Assembly (NCBI GenBank): GCA_964019415.1
Contig: OZ025871.1
Span: forward strand, 1,690,629-1,754,628
Reading direction: 5' to 3'
Origin: Ianthella basta
Lineage: Eukaryota > Porifera > Demospongiae > Verongiida > Ianthellidae
Length of the DNA stretch: 64,000 nucleotides
Of this stretch, positions 27,930 through 40,146 are shown piece by piece. The notes below the pieces were generated by a model. That model was not told the DNA's origin, did not search any database, and saw nothing but the letters and a program-made list of their open reading frames with translations. The translations under genes were made by a program, and so were the position numbers. Within the stretch, counting starts at the first letter, position 1. Each line of letters begins with the position of its first letter.

Positions 27930-30900
27930 ATGTCTATTAAAGCGATTGATAAGCGATCCGTTCACCATATTTGCAGCGGACAGGTGATTCTTAGCTTAGC
28001 GGTGGCAGTGAAGGAACTGGTGGAGAACAGCCTAGACGCCGGGGCCTCCTGCATTGGTCAGTGGTGCTCCACACTTTAGTACGTAGTTGCAGGATTTGTT
28101 CGTCTGTCCTCATTTAGTCACAACTGTGGACCTTGTGTACAGTCTAGTTATGTATTCTGGCCAGGTGCGCAGTAGGCGGCGTTTCTTTATGTTTGTCTCG
28201 CAAACATCTCTGGACTTGCCCTTTCTCTACTTTCAGAGGTGCGGTTGAAGGAATATGGAGCCGAGTGTCTGGAGGTGTCTGATAATGGTAGTGGGATTGA
28301 GCCAGAGTGCTATGATGCTCTTGGTGGGTTCTCATACTGAATATAATACACACACTGGCTTTGCAACTACATTCGTATTGCTTGCATATGCATAGTCAAC
28401 ACCCTCACATTCACACATGTACACACACACTCACATGAACTGCACACTCTTACATGCTTACCCACACAACACACACACCTCATTCACACACACTCATTGA
28501 CATTTCCTCTCGCTTCATCTTTCCAGCGAGGAAGCACTACACTTCCAAACTTAAAGAGTTTGAGGATCTTCCCTTAGTCTCCACCTTTGGGTTCAGAGGG
28601 GAGGCACTGAGCTCTCTTGCTGCTCTAGGGTGAGTGCACCTACCACTACTACATGTATGTGCATGTGACTGTCATGTGACTGACTAGCATGTGATATACA
28701 TGTGATCAAGTGACTGTCATGTGACTTGTAGTAGTCATGTGATTGGCATGTGACCATAAAGTGACTGTAAGTTTTGCACCATAATGCATCAAACTATTAG
28801 TGAATTTACCTCAAATAGGAAAGACAGCAGTCAACCCATAGTCTACTGCTTATCCTATGGTATATAGTAGTGAAGAACGTAATATTGGCTACAGTCCGTA
28901 CTATCATATTAGTAGTAGTGTGAAAAATTTGCACATGCACACACACACACACACACACACACACCACACACACGTACACACACACCATGTTCCATGCAGC
29001 CTCTTCTTGAGGTTACGCCGTTGTGTCCTCTCTTTTACCTGCAGTGACCTGGTAGTGACCACCCGTCACCGGTCACAACCAGTTGCATCTCGTATTGAAT
29101 ATGACTCAGATGGTGTTGTCACGAGTGTGTCCCAGTGTGCGCGTGAGCAGGGCACCACCCTCTCCCTGCAGCGCCTCTTCCACAGCCTGCCAGTGAGGCA
29201 CAAAGAGTTCTTGAAGAACTTGAAGAAGGTTAGGACCTCTGCCTTCTTCTTTAGGTGTCTTCCAATCTTCTTGCACTCATCTTTTCTCACATCTTGGCGC
29301 ATTTACTTCAATCTACCTCAGATGTTTGTCCCTCTGTTTTGCTCTTTGTCTTCTTTCCACCCTCCCTCCTGTACCTCCTCAATGCCTCCCCTCCTTCCTC
29401 CCCTTCCCCATTCCACCTCTCCCTCCCTCCCCCCTCCTCAATTCCTCCGTCCCCTCCTTTCTCCCTTTCTCCATCTCTCTCCTCCATTGCTTCTTCCTTC
29501 TGTTTAACCACACCTACGTATGACGTATCTCCTGCCGATGCATGCTCCTTGCTCCCCCTTCTTCAGGAGTTCTCCAAGATGGTGCACATGCTACAAGCCT
29601 ACTGCATAGTGTCCACAGGTGTAAGGATCACCTGCTACCACCAAACCAGTGCAAGGTGAGGATACAAGGAGGTCACCTCTACATCACCTCAGCAGGCTCT
29701 TCTCAGATCTGTACACTCTAACTTCCACTATAACCACACAGTCAGCTCAGCAGAATGCTGCATCACACTCTTGGAGCTGTTGTCATGTTGTTTAAGGCCA
29801 ATGACCCTTATTTCTGTCTTGTCTCTTTCTCTGGCCTCTCTGTAGCAAGAAGTTGCTCCTTTTGTCCACTGGAGGGAACAAGAGTGTGAAGGAGAACCTC
29901 ACCAACTTGTTTGGACCTAAACAGGTTAGAGATGGTAGACTTTCATGGAGTAGACTCTTATGAAGCCTCTTTCCTGAGAAGGGCCTCCCTGTCAGGTAGT
30001 TGGTGTTTTAGATGACATTACGTACTTTGTGTTGTTCACAGATCTCTGTTTCTGTGCTATTGACATACAGTCGAAATAAAAATGGCCGACTGCGGCCAGC
30101 CAATATCCAACTCTCTATTGAGCACAAGTACTCCAACCCCCCTCTATTCCACCCTTTGCACTCCCTTAACCTACAACCACCTTGTCATCCTCTCTCCTCC
30201 TCTCCCTCCGTGTCGCTCCACTCCCTCTCTCCTCTTTCCTTCTTCCCTAACTCCACCCTTGTATCCTCCTCAATTCCCTGTCCCCTCCCTTTCTCCTCCA
30301 TTCTCTCCTCACACAGCTGCAACAGATGGTAGAATTGAGTAGATGTGAGTTCGCTGACTTGTCCCAGGATGGCTCTGAGACCACATTTATCTCAAAAGAG
30401 CTCTTCGACATGTTCCAGTGAGGATGAATTGAGAGCGTTTAACGCTCAAAGTTGTTCATATGTCACTGACTTGTGGATTTCTCTATTGTTCTATCGATCA
30501 GCATTTCTGGATTTATTTCTCGGTGTAACCATGGTTACGGACGAAGCAGTACCGATCGGCAGTTTTATTTCATCAACAAACGCCCATGTGACCACGCAAA
30601 GGTACGTATGCATGTACTGCATAGCTGGAACATGTCATCCAAAGTCACATGACTGTCACATGGTCACCCAAGGTCACATGACTAACACATGTATGGTCTT
30701 CCAAGGTTACATGACTGTCACATGACTCCTATGTGTAGTTGGTGAAGCTGGTGAATGAGGTATACCACACTTACAACAGGCACCAATACCCAGCAGTGGT
30801 GCTGTGTGTGGATGTGAGCACTGGTGAGTGTGTGGAGAGGATGTAATACTCAAAGTGATCCCAGCTGACACTCCTCAACATTGTAGAATATAACCGTGTC

Positions 30901-31317
30901 CCTACCTCTTCTTTGTCCTTTCTTTTATTTCCCTCCTCCCCTCCTCACTCTACTCCCCTACCCATCCTCCCCTATCCCTGCCCTCTCTCCTCTTCTCCCC
31001 TCCCTCCCTTGCTCTTCATTCCCCCTCTCCTCGCTCCCATTTCAGATGCAGTGGATGTCAATGTGACACCAGACAAGAGACAGGTTCTCATTCAGCAAGA
31101 GAGGGTGCTACTAACAGTTGTCAAGGCAACCCTTTTGAAGCTATTTGAGCCAATGGCAGGACAGTATGATTTAAGCCAGCTCCCTCCCCCCTCCCCAGGG
31201 GGTGTGTCCAGTGAGAGTGGTGTGGCACTGTCCACACTGCCTGAAACGAGTGTGTCTGACTCAGTTCAACAGCCGTTAGTGTAGACAACACTCACATACA
31301 CTACATTCTTAAACACA

Positions 31318-31392
<75 letters not shown>

Positions 31393-32518
31393 CGCACACA
31401 CAGTCATTCGATTTCGCTTCTATCCACTTCTAGTGAACAATCCCAAGGTGCCCCGCCCAATGCCCCACTTGGACACGCCTCCTCTTTAGGAGACGACAGA
31501 CTCATCACACTACACTCACGGGGAGGACTGAAGAGGTGAGCACCAAATGGAAATATTGCACAGTTATGATTCAGAGTTTTGGTGTCCCCAAAGTTAATGA
31601 GTGATAAAATTACGTATGTTTCTTCTTTCAATTGATCTCCCTTCCTTATCTGTTTCTTTCCTTTCAACACTGCTCACATGGGTTCCTCACTCAGGGCGTT
31701 TGGTTATAAAGATGCTGGGGTAGAGAAGAACACAGTTGTGGAAGTGTTGTCTGAGTCACGAGCAAAACGTGAGATATGTAATGTGAACATGTGCAGATGG
31801 GCGAGGGAGGCAGGGGAGGGTGTTAGTAGTTCTATAAGGTCTAATCTTGCACTCCATCAGCAAGCTACAAAGGTATTGAGTACTGCTGAAGCTCACATTT
31901 TGAGATTGATTTTCTTCTTTTCTGATTGGTCAATCTGCTATGGATATTCATGACTACCCAATGTCAACTGTTTCCAGTTGTGCATGTTGTGATTAGTACC
32001 ATTTCCAGTTTTAACCACAGCCTTGTACTCTTTTCAAAAGAGACTGAGTGTACTCGCATCCCTCTCCCCTTCTCCTCCCCTTCGTTCACCCTTGCCTTGC
32101 CTTGCCTTGCACAGAGAGAAAGTTGTTTGACTATGTCAATGTGGAACCATCTGAGAGTAGCAGCAGTAAGACAGGGCCTGCAGCTGTGCCTCGACACTCT
32201 CCCCTTCAACAAGACGTCAGTGGAGAAGGAGATAACTTGAAGGAGACTGTTGAAGAGGCTGTGGCAGAAGGAGATGAGACTAGCGAAGAAACACCGCTAC
32301 TGTCCTGGATGCCCCAGCATGGGAGTGGGGAAGGAGCAGAGACAGGAGATGGAGAAAGAGGGAGAGTGAGTGTCTTGGAGCTTGGGGAAGGAAGGGAGGA
32401 AGTGGAGACTGTGTTTGACAAGGTGAGTTTTGTTGCTCTCTGATTATCGTTTTATTGAATGGGTGTTGTGAAAGGTGTAAGTTTGGTAGTACTGTGTGTC
32501 ACTGTGTGTGTGTGTGTA

Positions 32519-32584
<66 letters not shown>

Positions 32585-33300
32585 CGTGTGTGTGTCTCGC
32601 ATAGCCCATACTGCATCTCCCTCCACTTTTAATTGATGACGTCATCAGTTGGGGAGAACTGTCTGGTCAACAACCTATACCGTTTTTCTTCTGCGTCTCA
32701 TGGAACCGGATGTGGTAAATGCTGATAAATGTGACCGTGACACATACGCGAATTGAAGTGCGAAGCAGATTGTAGCGGCTGCGCATTCGCTCTGATTAGT
32801 CTGGTTCTCCTGTATCTCCTCAAATACTCCGACTCCAAACAATCCAGCAAAGTCTGAAAGTACTTGATCGCTAGAACACTTTCCTGTTAACAATGCAACT
32901 TTACCATGAATATTGTTATTACCATGGTTACTGAATATTAATGAGCCCAGCTTCCGTGGGGCTCAGAACAAAAACAGTATAGGCAGTTGACCAGACCCTT
33001 TCCTCCCTATTGTGCAACAGCCGAAATGGAGGAAAGGGGCTGGTTACACGAGACTACCTATCTCACTCCAGGAAGGCCAGTACCATGACAAGAAACGTGC
33101 AGAAAGCATTCTTGCTGTAAGTATAGAAGATATAAGGAGAAGGTTGGCAGCTCTTCCAGTGCTGGGGTATGACACTGTGGAAGGATCAAAGAGAATGAAC
33201 TTCAAGGCTGCCATTTCTCCTGAGAGCAACCAAGAAGCGGAGGACGAGCTACGCAGGGAAGTGCACAAGGACACTTTTGGGCAGATGGATGTTATTGGGC

Positions 33301-33357
<57 letters not shown>

Positions 33358-33656
33358 TGTGTGTGTGTGTGCGTGTGCATGTGTGTGCGCACGCGTGTGT
33401 GTGCATGTGTGTCCATGATGTATATGTAAGTTCTGTCTATCTCCAACTCCCATTGTGTTGAACAATTCCCACTCCCATATTCTGCTTCTCTGTAGTTCAA
33501 CTTGGGTTTCATTATTGCCAAGTGGAGGAATGACCTCTTTATAGTGGACCAACATGCAACAGATGAGAAGTATAACTTTGAAAGGCTCCAGAGAGACACT
33601 GTCCTGCAGCACCAAAAACTCATCAGGTGCATCAAACGTGCATGTGCGCATGCACA

Positions 33657-33718
<62 letters not shown>

Positions 33719-35452
33719 CCCCTGACATATTTGTATCCCCATCACTTGCTGTCAGGCCACTGCCACTGGAGCTGACAGCAGCCCATGAAATGGTTGTCAT
33801 GGAGAATTTGAAAATATTTGAAAAGAATGGGTTTGAATTTGAAATTGACAGTGAAGGTAGGCACTAGTTCTATATTTGTGTATGTGTTAAAAACATGTAT
33901 ATTCTTATTATAATAAACGTAACACACATTTTCGTTGTTCAGGATATTCTCCTTCAAATCTGGATGGAACGTCACAAAACGTTGTAGGATTACGAAGAGG
34001 CATACTGTGAGTAACCTCACTGAGCCGAAATTTGGTTTAAGGTCGTTCCCTCCGAGTTCTTGCCACTTTTACGGTCACCGCCATATCTAAGAGATAGGGA
34101 AAAGATCGTGTTTCGTTTTCCAGAAACTCCTTCAATTTTCCACCAATCTTCACCAAACTTGGAAGAGTATATCACGACAATACGGGGGTGACCTAAGCTG
34201 GTAGGCGCCTTTGCCACTGGACTCTTTTAGGCGAAATGGATTGACACAAGTAAATTCTGTACGCATGGAGGCTTACGGAGCGAGTCTACGGAATGCTCCC
34301 AATTAAATGGACGGTTTTGATTGGTTAAATGCTCAAATTACGAACCGTAGACTAAGAACCCACCCCAAGGGCGGGCATTCAGCTAGTCATATTAATTATG
34401 GTTTAGTGGTAATTGTATGTGTATGTATGTGTAACTTCAATAGTTTACTATGGTTAACAGTATAGAATAATATGTGTAGGTGGAGTATTAATGTTGCTCT
34501 CTATGTGTTTGCTGTATTTGTTAGCCCCACCCACTCAGCGAGTGAAGCTGATTGGTCAACCTGTAAGCAAGAACTGGACATTTGGTCCATCCGACATTGA
34601 TGAGTTGATATTTCTTCTCAGTGACTCACCAGTGAGTTTGGCATTAAGTGCCTATAAGTAGGTGTGATATGTGCCTATCCATAGGTGTGTGCCTGTAAGT
34701 AGGTAGTAAGTGCCTATACGTACAGTACACTGTATGTGCTATGTGCCTATAAGTAGGTACTATTGTACTGTTGCCTATTAGTAGGTGTTCAGTGCCCAAT
34801 GAAGCCTATCGATGGTGGTGTGTATAATCCACTTAAATATGTTTTGTATTGTGATCTTCTGGTGTGTTTTAATATAAACAAGTCCTAAAGAAGACCTGTA
34901 TAAACCCAACAACCACTTTCACTTAACCGTCTTCACTACTGGTATTTTCCACTGGCTGTTCAATGCACATAGGTAGATGTATTCTTCTATTTATCATTGG
35001 TAGCTTGGTTTTACTGCTTTTGCAGGGAGAAATGTGCCGTCCCTCTCGCATTTCAGCCATGTTTGCTTCTAGGGCTTGCCGTTCCTCCATTATGATTGGT
35101 CGGTCACTCAGCCAATCAGAAATGAAGAAGGTAATGTTCACAATATTTGAGATCACTATTAGAATTCTCAATAATTCATTTTTGCACTTTCGGCTGTTAA
35201 CATCTTGGTTTAATGCAGGTTTTGGAGCACATGGGTCAAATTGAGCACCCATGGGTAAGTATTTGCTCGCAAGGATGTGTTGTATGTACGTGTGTTTGTG
35301 TGTGTGTAAACGTCTATGCTCCCCTGTCCTCCCAACAGAACTGTCCCCATGGAAGACCAACGATGCGTCACCTGGTAGACCTGTCGATGCTAGACACTAC
35401 ACTTACTAGCTCTGAGGGTAGACAGGGGAATGTGCATACGGACATGTCTTAA
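27930..35452 (+). CDS. PMS2: Mismatch repair endonuclease PMS2 (MutL-alpha subunit)
   Basis: Twenty exons join in phase to 881 codons plus stop (human PMS2 is 862 aa): 27930-28056, 28237-28323, 28527-28629, 29045-29228, 29567-29655, 29846-29924, 30317-30417, 30502-30601, 30739-30823, 31046-31274, 31434-31535, 31695-31872, 32117-32422, 33021-33302, 33496-33626, 33756-33856, 34525-34631, 35026-35130, 35219-35254 and 35339-35452. The N-terminal GHKL ATPase motifs are intact: [33 protein letters not shown] and [20 protein letters not shown]. The C-terminal endonuclease metal site is present as [12 protein letters not shown], with the later [13 protein letters not shown] and [10 protein letters not shown] blocks. 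The protein should pair with MLH1 and nick the strand to be repaired. The linker (exons 10-13) is acidic and poorly conserved. The exon 13 acceptor is the second AG of CACAGAG, chosen for phase. Confidence 0.95.
31319..31390. repeat. (CA)n microsatellite in PMS2 intron 10
   Basis: About 72 bp of CA repeat. Confidence 0.95.
32498..32595. repeat. (GT)n microsatellite in PMS2 intron 13
   Basis: About 98 bp of GT interrupted by CACT and GC. Confidence 0.9.
33303..33376. repeat. (GT)n tract abutting the PMS2 exon 14 donor
   Basis: About 74 bp of GT that begins exactly at the first intron base after exon 14. Confidence 0.95.
33655..33717. repeat. (CA)n microsatellite in PMS2 intron 15
   Basis: About 62 bp of CA filling half of a 129-bp intron. 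Confidence 0.9.
34020..34400. other. Candidate old interspersed repeat in PMS2 intron 16
   Basis: This 668-bp intron holds a stretch richer in CpG than its surroundings, with text resembling the 3' parts of invertebrate non-LTR elements (CACCAAACTTGGAAGAG). No ORF survives and no ends can be defined, so this is a weak call. Confidence 0.25.
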
Positions 35453-35520
35453 GTAATAAGATTCAATATTCATTCGGTGGGCGTGGTTGAAATATAAGCT
35501 GTTTTAGCCGTCTCAAAGAG

Positions 35521-36611
35521 ATGGCAGAACTACCTTTCCCTCCTTATTCTGTAAGCGACCCAGAGAAGGCCCAGCTGGCAGCAGCAGCGGGTGGAGGACT
35601 CCCGTCCGCTCCTCTATTCCCGCATGAAGGCACCGAAGGACCATACCCTCAACAGTACCCCCCGTCGGCTCCGTACGTACACACGGCGCCCTCGGACTTC
35701 GAAGGACATCCGCCACAGTCCGTCCCCTACCCACCATCTGTAGACATTGAAGGATTGCCGTTCCAACCTTCGCCCTACCCAGCGCCGTCGGACTTCGATG
35801 GACAGTCGCTCCAACCCGTCCCCTACCAACTGACTGTGGACTTTGAAGGACAGCCGACCCAACCTGCCCCCTACCAACTGACTGTGGACTTTGAAGGACA
35901 GCCGACCCAACCTGCCCCCTACCAACTGACTGTGGACTTTGAAGGACAGCCGACCCAACCTGTCCCCTACCCAACACCAGTTGACTTCAGTCAGCCGCCC
36001 CAGCCCGTTCAGTACCCAACCGACCCTTGCCTACCACCAGAACCTGTTTCAACTGTAGTCGCTGAGCGCGTCGAGCCCCCCGGCCGCCCACTGATTACAA
36101 CTAGCGTGCCACCTCCCAAATCAAATGCAATGCCCACAGTGAGTCGTTTCAGTCATTTCTGAGGCCAAGGGGCATTCATTAACCACCGTAGCGCAGGCCC
36201 ATAGGAATGGTGACTAGAAATTAAAGTGTTTGTAGTGCGGTTTAGTCTCGTCAGAGTGTGCAACTGAGTAAGAGCTTCTTCTTAGGGTAGAATATAAGGA
36301 AGATGGTTACAAGGTAATCTGTCTTGGAATTATTGTGCTGGATAGCTCTAGTCTCCTTCAGACCAACCATTTAGCTAGTATAGAAAAGAGCGGTAGATAG
36401 AATGCAATGTCATGCATGGTGATGGAGATCACCACATGCATGCCCATACATATTGTGAGTGTTTGCAATTTTAGGCTGTCTGCATTTTATGGTATACCTA
36501 AGTATACTAGTCTTCATTTGAACGTTTTTAGGCGGTGCAAACTTTGTGTGACAATGCCTCTACCCCTTCCCCCACATTTAATCTCCATTAACATCCATAT
36601 ACACTCTTCAT

Positions 36612-36677
<66 letters not shown>

Positions 36678-36827
36678 CTAAACTTGCAGAGAGCAAAAAC
36701 CGGCACTGCCATATGTGGGATTGTGTCTCTAGTGTTTGGTATCATTTTCTGTATTTTTTTCTGCTTCTTCTTGTTTATTGCTGCCATAGTTGCTGTCCCT
36801 GTCGTTATTGTAACACGGTCATTTTAG
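35521..36827 (+). CDS. Proline-rich protein 1 with C-terminal membrane segment
   Basis: I infer two exons, 35521-36138 and 36690-36827, phase 0, giving 251 aa. I do not recognise a named family. The N-terminus (MAELPFPPYS, then DPEKAQLAAAAGGG.PSAPL) closely matches that of the next gene. The body is Pro/Tyr/Gln-rich. It contains near-identical in-frame repeats of 19 residues (PYQLTVDFEGQPTQPAP core) about three times in a row and two or three looser copies. The last exon encodes a very hydrophobic 45-residue tail (GIVSLVFGIIFCIFFCFFLF...) ending in TRSF, suggesting a tail-anchored or type II membrane protein. It starts only 68 bp after the PMS2 stop codon. The middle exon found in its neighbour was not seen here, so the exon chain may be incomplete. 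Confidence 0.65.
35800..35965 (+). repeat. 57-bp in-frame coding repeat in proline-rich protein 1
   Basis: A 57-bp unit encoding 19 residues occurs about three times in nearly identical form, which suggests recent slippage or unequal exchange. Confidence 0.85.
36614..36676. repeat. (CA)n microsatellite
   Basis: About 62 bp of CA in the intron before the membrane exon of proline-rich protein 1. Confidence 0.95.
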
Positions 36828-38178
36828 CTAGTGTTCCTTTTATATTGGATTGGTTCAAGGAACAAACTGTGTGGGCAATAATTTTATATTCATCATTTGA
36901 TCGTCATGTGGAATAATTAAGACTGCCACCTATAATTATGATTTCCTCCTGTATTGACTATACATGTCAGAACAATGAGTGCACAGATTAGAATAGCTAG
37001 CATTAAGCAGAGTATTGATGTAGCTATTTATAGCTGTGGAGTAGCTGCAGCTGAATGTTGATATAATATTTTTATACATATCACAAAAGTCAGAGCACGC
37101 ACTCTAGTGTTGGAGTTTATTCTGACACATGTGCACAAGGTCTGCATGCATCTCACTGAGTTGAAACAGCAAAAAGGTATAGTTCACAAAGGCGGATCCA
37201 GGGGTGTTTCCAAGGTTTCCAGAAACTGGTCAAATCACCTCTGGTTAGTACTTGCATGTATCAGTCTTATAATGTCTATGCTTCCTTATAGCTATACCTT
37301 TATGCGTTGGAAACCAGTCATAAAGTTTCTCGATCCGCCTTAGGTTCACCATGCATCTAGCTTTTCCACTGATTCTACTGGCTCAAGTAATTACTTTAAT
37401 TACTAGTGTAATAAACTTTTTCATTTAGAACTAAAAGGCATTTTGAATGGCTGGCCAACTGAAGTAATAGAAACTCACCACTTTGCAATTGGTTGCCTCA
37501 TCATTTCCGTGGAGTTCACTCTGCATTTCTACTTCTGTGTATAACAGCTACATGGACCGAAATATGTTGCCATACATATATTAACTTTATATATGATTAG
37601 CTAGCTTACGCTCTATGCACAAGTTAGTAGTTAGGAATGCAGAGTGAAGTCCATGCACATACAGAAATGAGGTGTATGAGAGACTGAGTTAGCTACTAAT
37701 TTCTTGTTCCCATCATGCTTATTCTGTTGGCCATTCCTACTTAGCTAAATGCCTTTTGGCTAAGGAAGGACACCCGGCGGAACAGCCCAGGCTGCCCAGG
37801 ACATGGCCTGACTAGATTCTTAGGTCTGCCCATGCTTTTCTATAGCTAAGGTACTTCCTAGCCAGTGCAAGCGGTCGTCTAGGCAATATTGTTCTGACTT
37901 GGCCTGACCACCTTTAAAGTGCCTAAGCTTCCTCCGGGCCTGGCGAAGTCTTTTGCTACACTTTGGTTTGTAGCGATCCAATTGCAAACGACAGGCACAT
38001 CAAATTCTTTCTTGAGCTGCCTAATGTTCCATTTTAGTCCCTAGCAGCAAGATGGTGTAGACTTGTATAGAGGTATACCTCCGCGTACCGTACATATGAT
38101 GTCTGGCTTGCTAGACCGTCTCATCGAAACGCCGGGGTACCCGGTGCTTGGATGGGACGGTCTAGCTAGCTAGATCAG
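36828..38178. other. Intergenic DNA between the two proline-rich genes
   Basis: No gene is supported. A small possible inverted-repeat element (about 37188-37342) and a short inverted repeat (about 38115-38165) lie here; the latter has CTAGACCGTCTCATC matched 15 bp against its complement with one mismatch. Confidence 0.55.
37188..37342. mobile_element. Possible small inverted-repeat element
   Basis: AAAGGCGGATC at the left is matched by GATCCGCCTTA at the right, and both sides are flanked by GTTCAC. The length is about 155 bp with no coding content. The short terminal repeats make this tentative. Confidence 0.4.
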
Positions 38179-38207
38179 ACGCATCACGTGACTGCCACGT
38201 GATGCGT
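38179..38207. promoter_or_regulatory. Palindrome with two CACGTG E-boxes upstream of proline-rich protein 2
   Basis: ACGCATCACGTG and its exact reverse complement are separated by 5 bp, ending 55 bp before the start codon at 38263. Each arm carries a CACGTG E-box. This arrangement is compatible with a bHLH-ZIP binding site or a small cruciform. Confidence 0.5.
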
Positions 38208-38262
38208 CGTGCGCATGAGTTCCGGCTGGGCGTGGTGCAATCACAGCCACTCAAAGAGAAAA

Positions 38263-40146
38263 ATGGCCGAACAACCACCGCCCTATCAGGCTTTTACCCA
38301 GACTGATCCAGAGAAGGCCCAGCTGGCAGCAGGAGGAGGACCCCCTTCCGCTCCCCTTCCAGACACACAGGGCGACGTGCCAACAGTGTACCCTCCTCAG
38401 TACCCGGCGTCCTCCCCATATCCGCCGCAACCCGACGCACAAGGACAGCCGCCCCAAACCACCCCCTACCCCTACCCCGCCCAGCCTTACCCACCCGCAG
38501 GACAACCTCCGCCTACAGGCGCTTCTGGGTTCCCAGCTAGCGCCCCACCGTCCTCAGCACCAGCAGTGAGTTAATAACTAGCCTATACCATGCATACACC
38601 GAGGGGTCCGACACGACTCACTCAAGCGTACGAGATTTCGAAATCCACCGGATTTCAAATGGATTTCTGGATTTCACTTGGATTTCACGTGGATTTCTGG
38701 ATTTCACGAGGATTTCACGTGGATTTCTGGATTTCACGTGGATTTCTGGATTTCTGGATTAGTGACCTGTTTCTGAGCAGTATAAGCCATTATAGGCCAA
38801 TTCGGACCGATTTTAGCAATGAGGCGTCTGTGATAGCTTGCGTGCGGCGCCTTAACCTGTCTAGTCACCAAAACTACGTAGCCCAGACTCTCGCTGGCAG
38901 CCTCAGCCGTCACACTATTGTTGTAGGTTGTGGTTAGTAGTTTACATAACACCTAATACTGCTATGAGGTGTGAACCACGAACGTAATGGCCGTACTCGT
39001 TCTTTTGAAAACTGAAGTGCTGAGGACTTAAAGACTTTATTGCTTGCTGACGCAGGCCCGTACGCAGCTGGGAGATTGGAGGGTTCTTCTGCTCTCAAAG
39101 TGGAAATTATGGCTATCAGCTCAGTTTAATGAGTAATGATAAATAGATTAGGTTACATGCTTGGCTAGTTATTGCTATGTTTCACATGTAGCTAGCTGGC
39201 TATAACTGTCTGATCTTGCAGCTGGAACACGGTCGCGACGGGGGTCGAGCACAGTGCGAAGTTGCGCACGAGGTCAAGCACGAGAACGCACCTGCCGATT
39301 CATTATTCATTGGTGTTAGTCAGTATAGATATATAACAATCCATAATCTTGCGCTAGTTCTCAGCTCGGCATATAGGTGGAGGGCTAGTCCAGCTGGCTG
39401 GAGTAGTGGAAGGGCCAAACCGCCATTTTCTCAACAGAAATTATGGCGCATGCATTGAATTTCAGTCGAGATTTCTGGATTTCAGTCGAGATTTCTGGAT
39501 TTCAGTTGGGATTTCTGGATTTCAGTTGGGATTTCTGGATTTCAGTTAGGATTTCTGCATTTCAGATGGATTTCAAATGGATTTCTGGATTTCACATGGA
39601 TTTCAGGATTTCGGCCTGGATTTCTGGATTTCGGGCTGGATTTCTGTGACGGTGTACGAGATTTCTCGCGTGTCGGACCCCTCGGCATACACACAGTGCT
39701 CCAAGTTACCCGGATAATATATCGTATTCACTGTGACTCTCTCTGTACGTGTTGTAGGGCCAGGTCACCACAACTGTGGGTGGGAATGTGACCTACAGTG
39801 TCCCTCCTCCGAGTGCCTACAATAGATATGGATATGGCACTGTGGGTGGCCAAGCTGTGAGTTGGGGAATGTCCAGTAAATGAATTTGCACTTTATGCTG
39901 TTAATGGGTATCTTGTGTATGCTTGTGTTCTTTCCCCCTCTACTCCCCCTCCTCACACTCTTCTGCCCCCCCCCCCCCCCCCCCCCCCCATACACACACG
40001 CTGCACAACCAATCCACTTGTAGGGAGCAAAAGCTGCTTTGGCCATATTTGGGATTGTGTTTGTAGTGTTCTGTGTCATTTTCTGTGTCATCACGCTAAT
40101 CGCTGTCATAGTCCCTGTTGTAGTCATCACCACCACTCTTAGGTGA
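38263..40146 (+). CDS. Proline-rich protein 2 with C-terminal membrane segment
   Basis: Three exons, all phase 0: 38263-38565, 39758-39856 and 40024-40146, giving 174 aa. Exon 1 encodes a Pro/Tyr/Gln-rich region starting MAEQPPPYQAF and sharing DPEKAQLAAGGGPPSAPL with the neighbour. Exon 2 encodes a Gly/Tyr-rich linker (SVPPPSAYNRYGYG). Exon 3 encodes a hydrophobic tail (AIFGIVFVVFCVIFCVITLIAVIVPVVVI) ending in TTTLR. The two genes are clearly tandem paralogues, alike at both ends. Intron 1 contains a 1085-bp transposon insertion, and a poly-C run of about 24 bases precedes exon 3. A partial copy of exons 2-3 lies at 55138-55581. The membrane tail suggests a small tail-anchored membrane protein of unknown role. 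Confidence 0.75.
38600..39684. mobile_element. Non-autonomous hAT-like DNA transposon in intron 1 of proline-rich protein 2
   Basis: 1085 bp with perfect 16-bp terminal inverted repeats (CGAGGGGTCCGACACG and its complement at 39669-39684). It is flanked by an exact 8-bp target-site duplication GCATACAC (38592-38599 and 39685-39692). The paralogous segment at 55197-55204 has a single GCATACAC and no insertion. Subterminal arrays of a 17-bp unit (GGATTTCTGGATTTCA) lie at about 38630-38760 and 39460-39650. No transposase ORF was found. An 8-bp duplication is typical of hAT elements; family assignment is inference. Confidence 0.85.
39966..39990. repeat. Poly-C run
   Basis: About 24 consecutive C bases, 35 bp before an exon acceptor. 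Its length is prone to sequencing error. Confidence 0.9.

Noticed and set aside
29255..29523. Pro/Ser-rich ORFs in PMS2 introns (also 24.7, 30.1 and 30.9 kb)
   Set aside because: They are pyrimidine-rich intron tracts before acceptors.
30345..30725. 126-codon ORF overlapping PMS2 exons 7-9
   Set aside because: It reads the PMS2 exons in the wrong frame and runs through the introns.
35513..35977. Minus-strand repetitive ORF opposite proline-rich protein 1
   Set aside because: It is an antisense reading of the 57-bp coding repeat; the plus frame has a related paralogue next door.
39443..39649. Phe/Trp/Ile-rich repetitive ORF
   Set aside because: It translates the 17-bp subterminal repeat of the transposon and has no protein-like composition.
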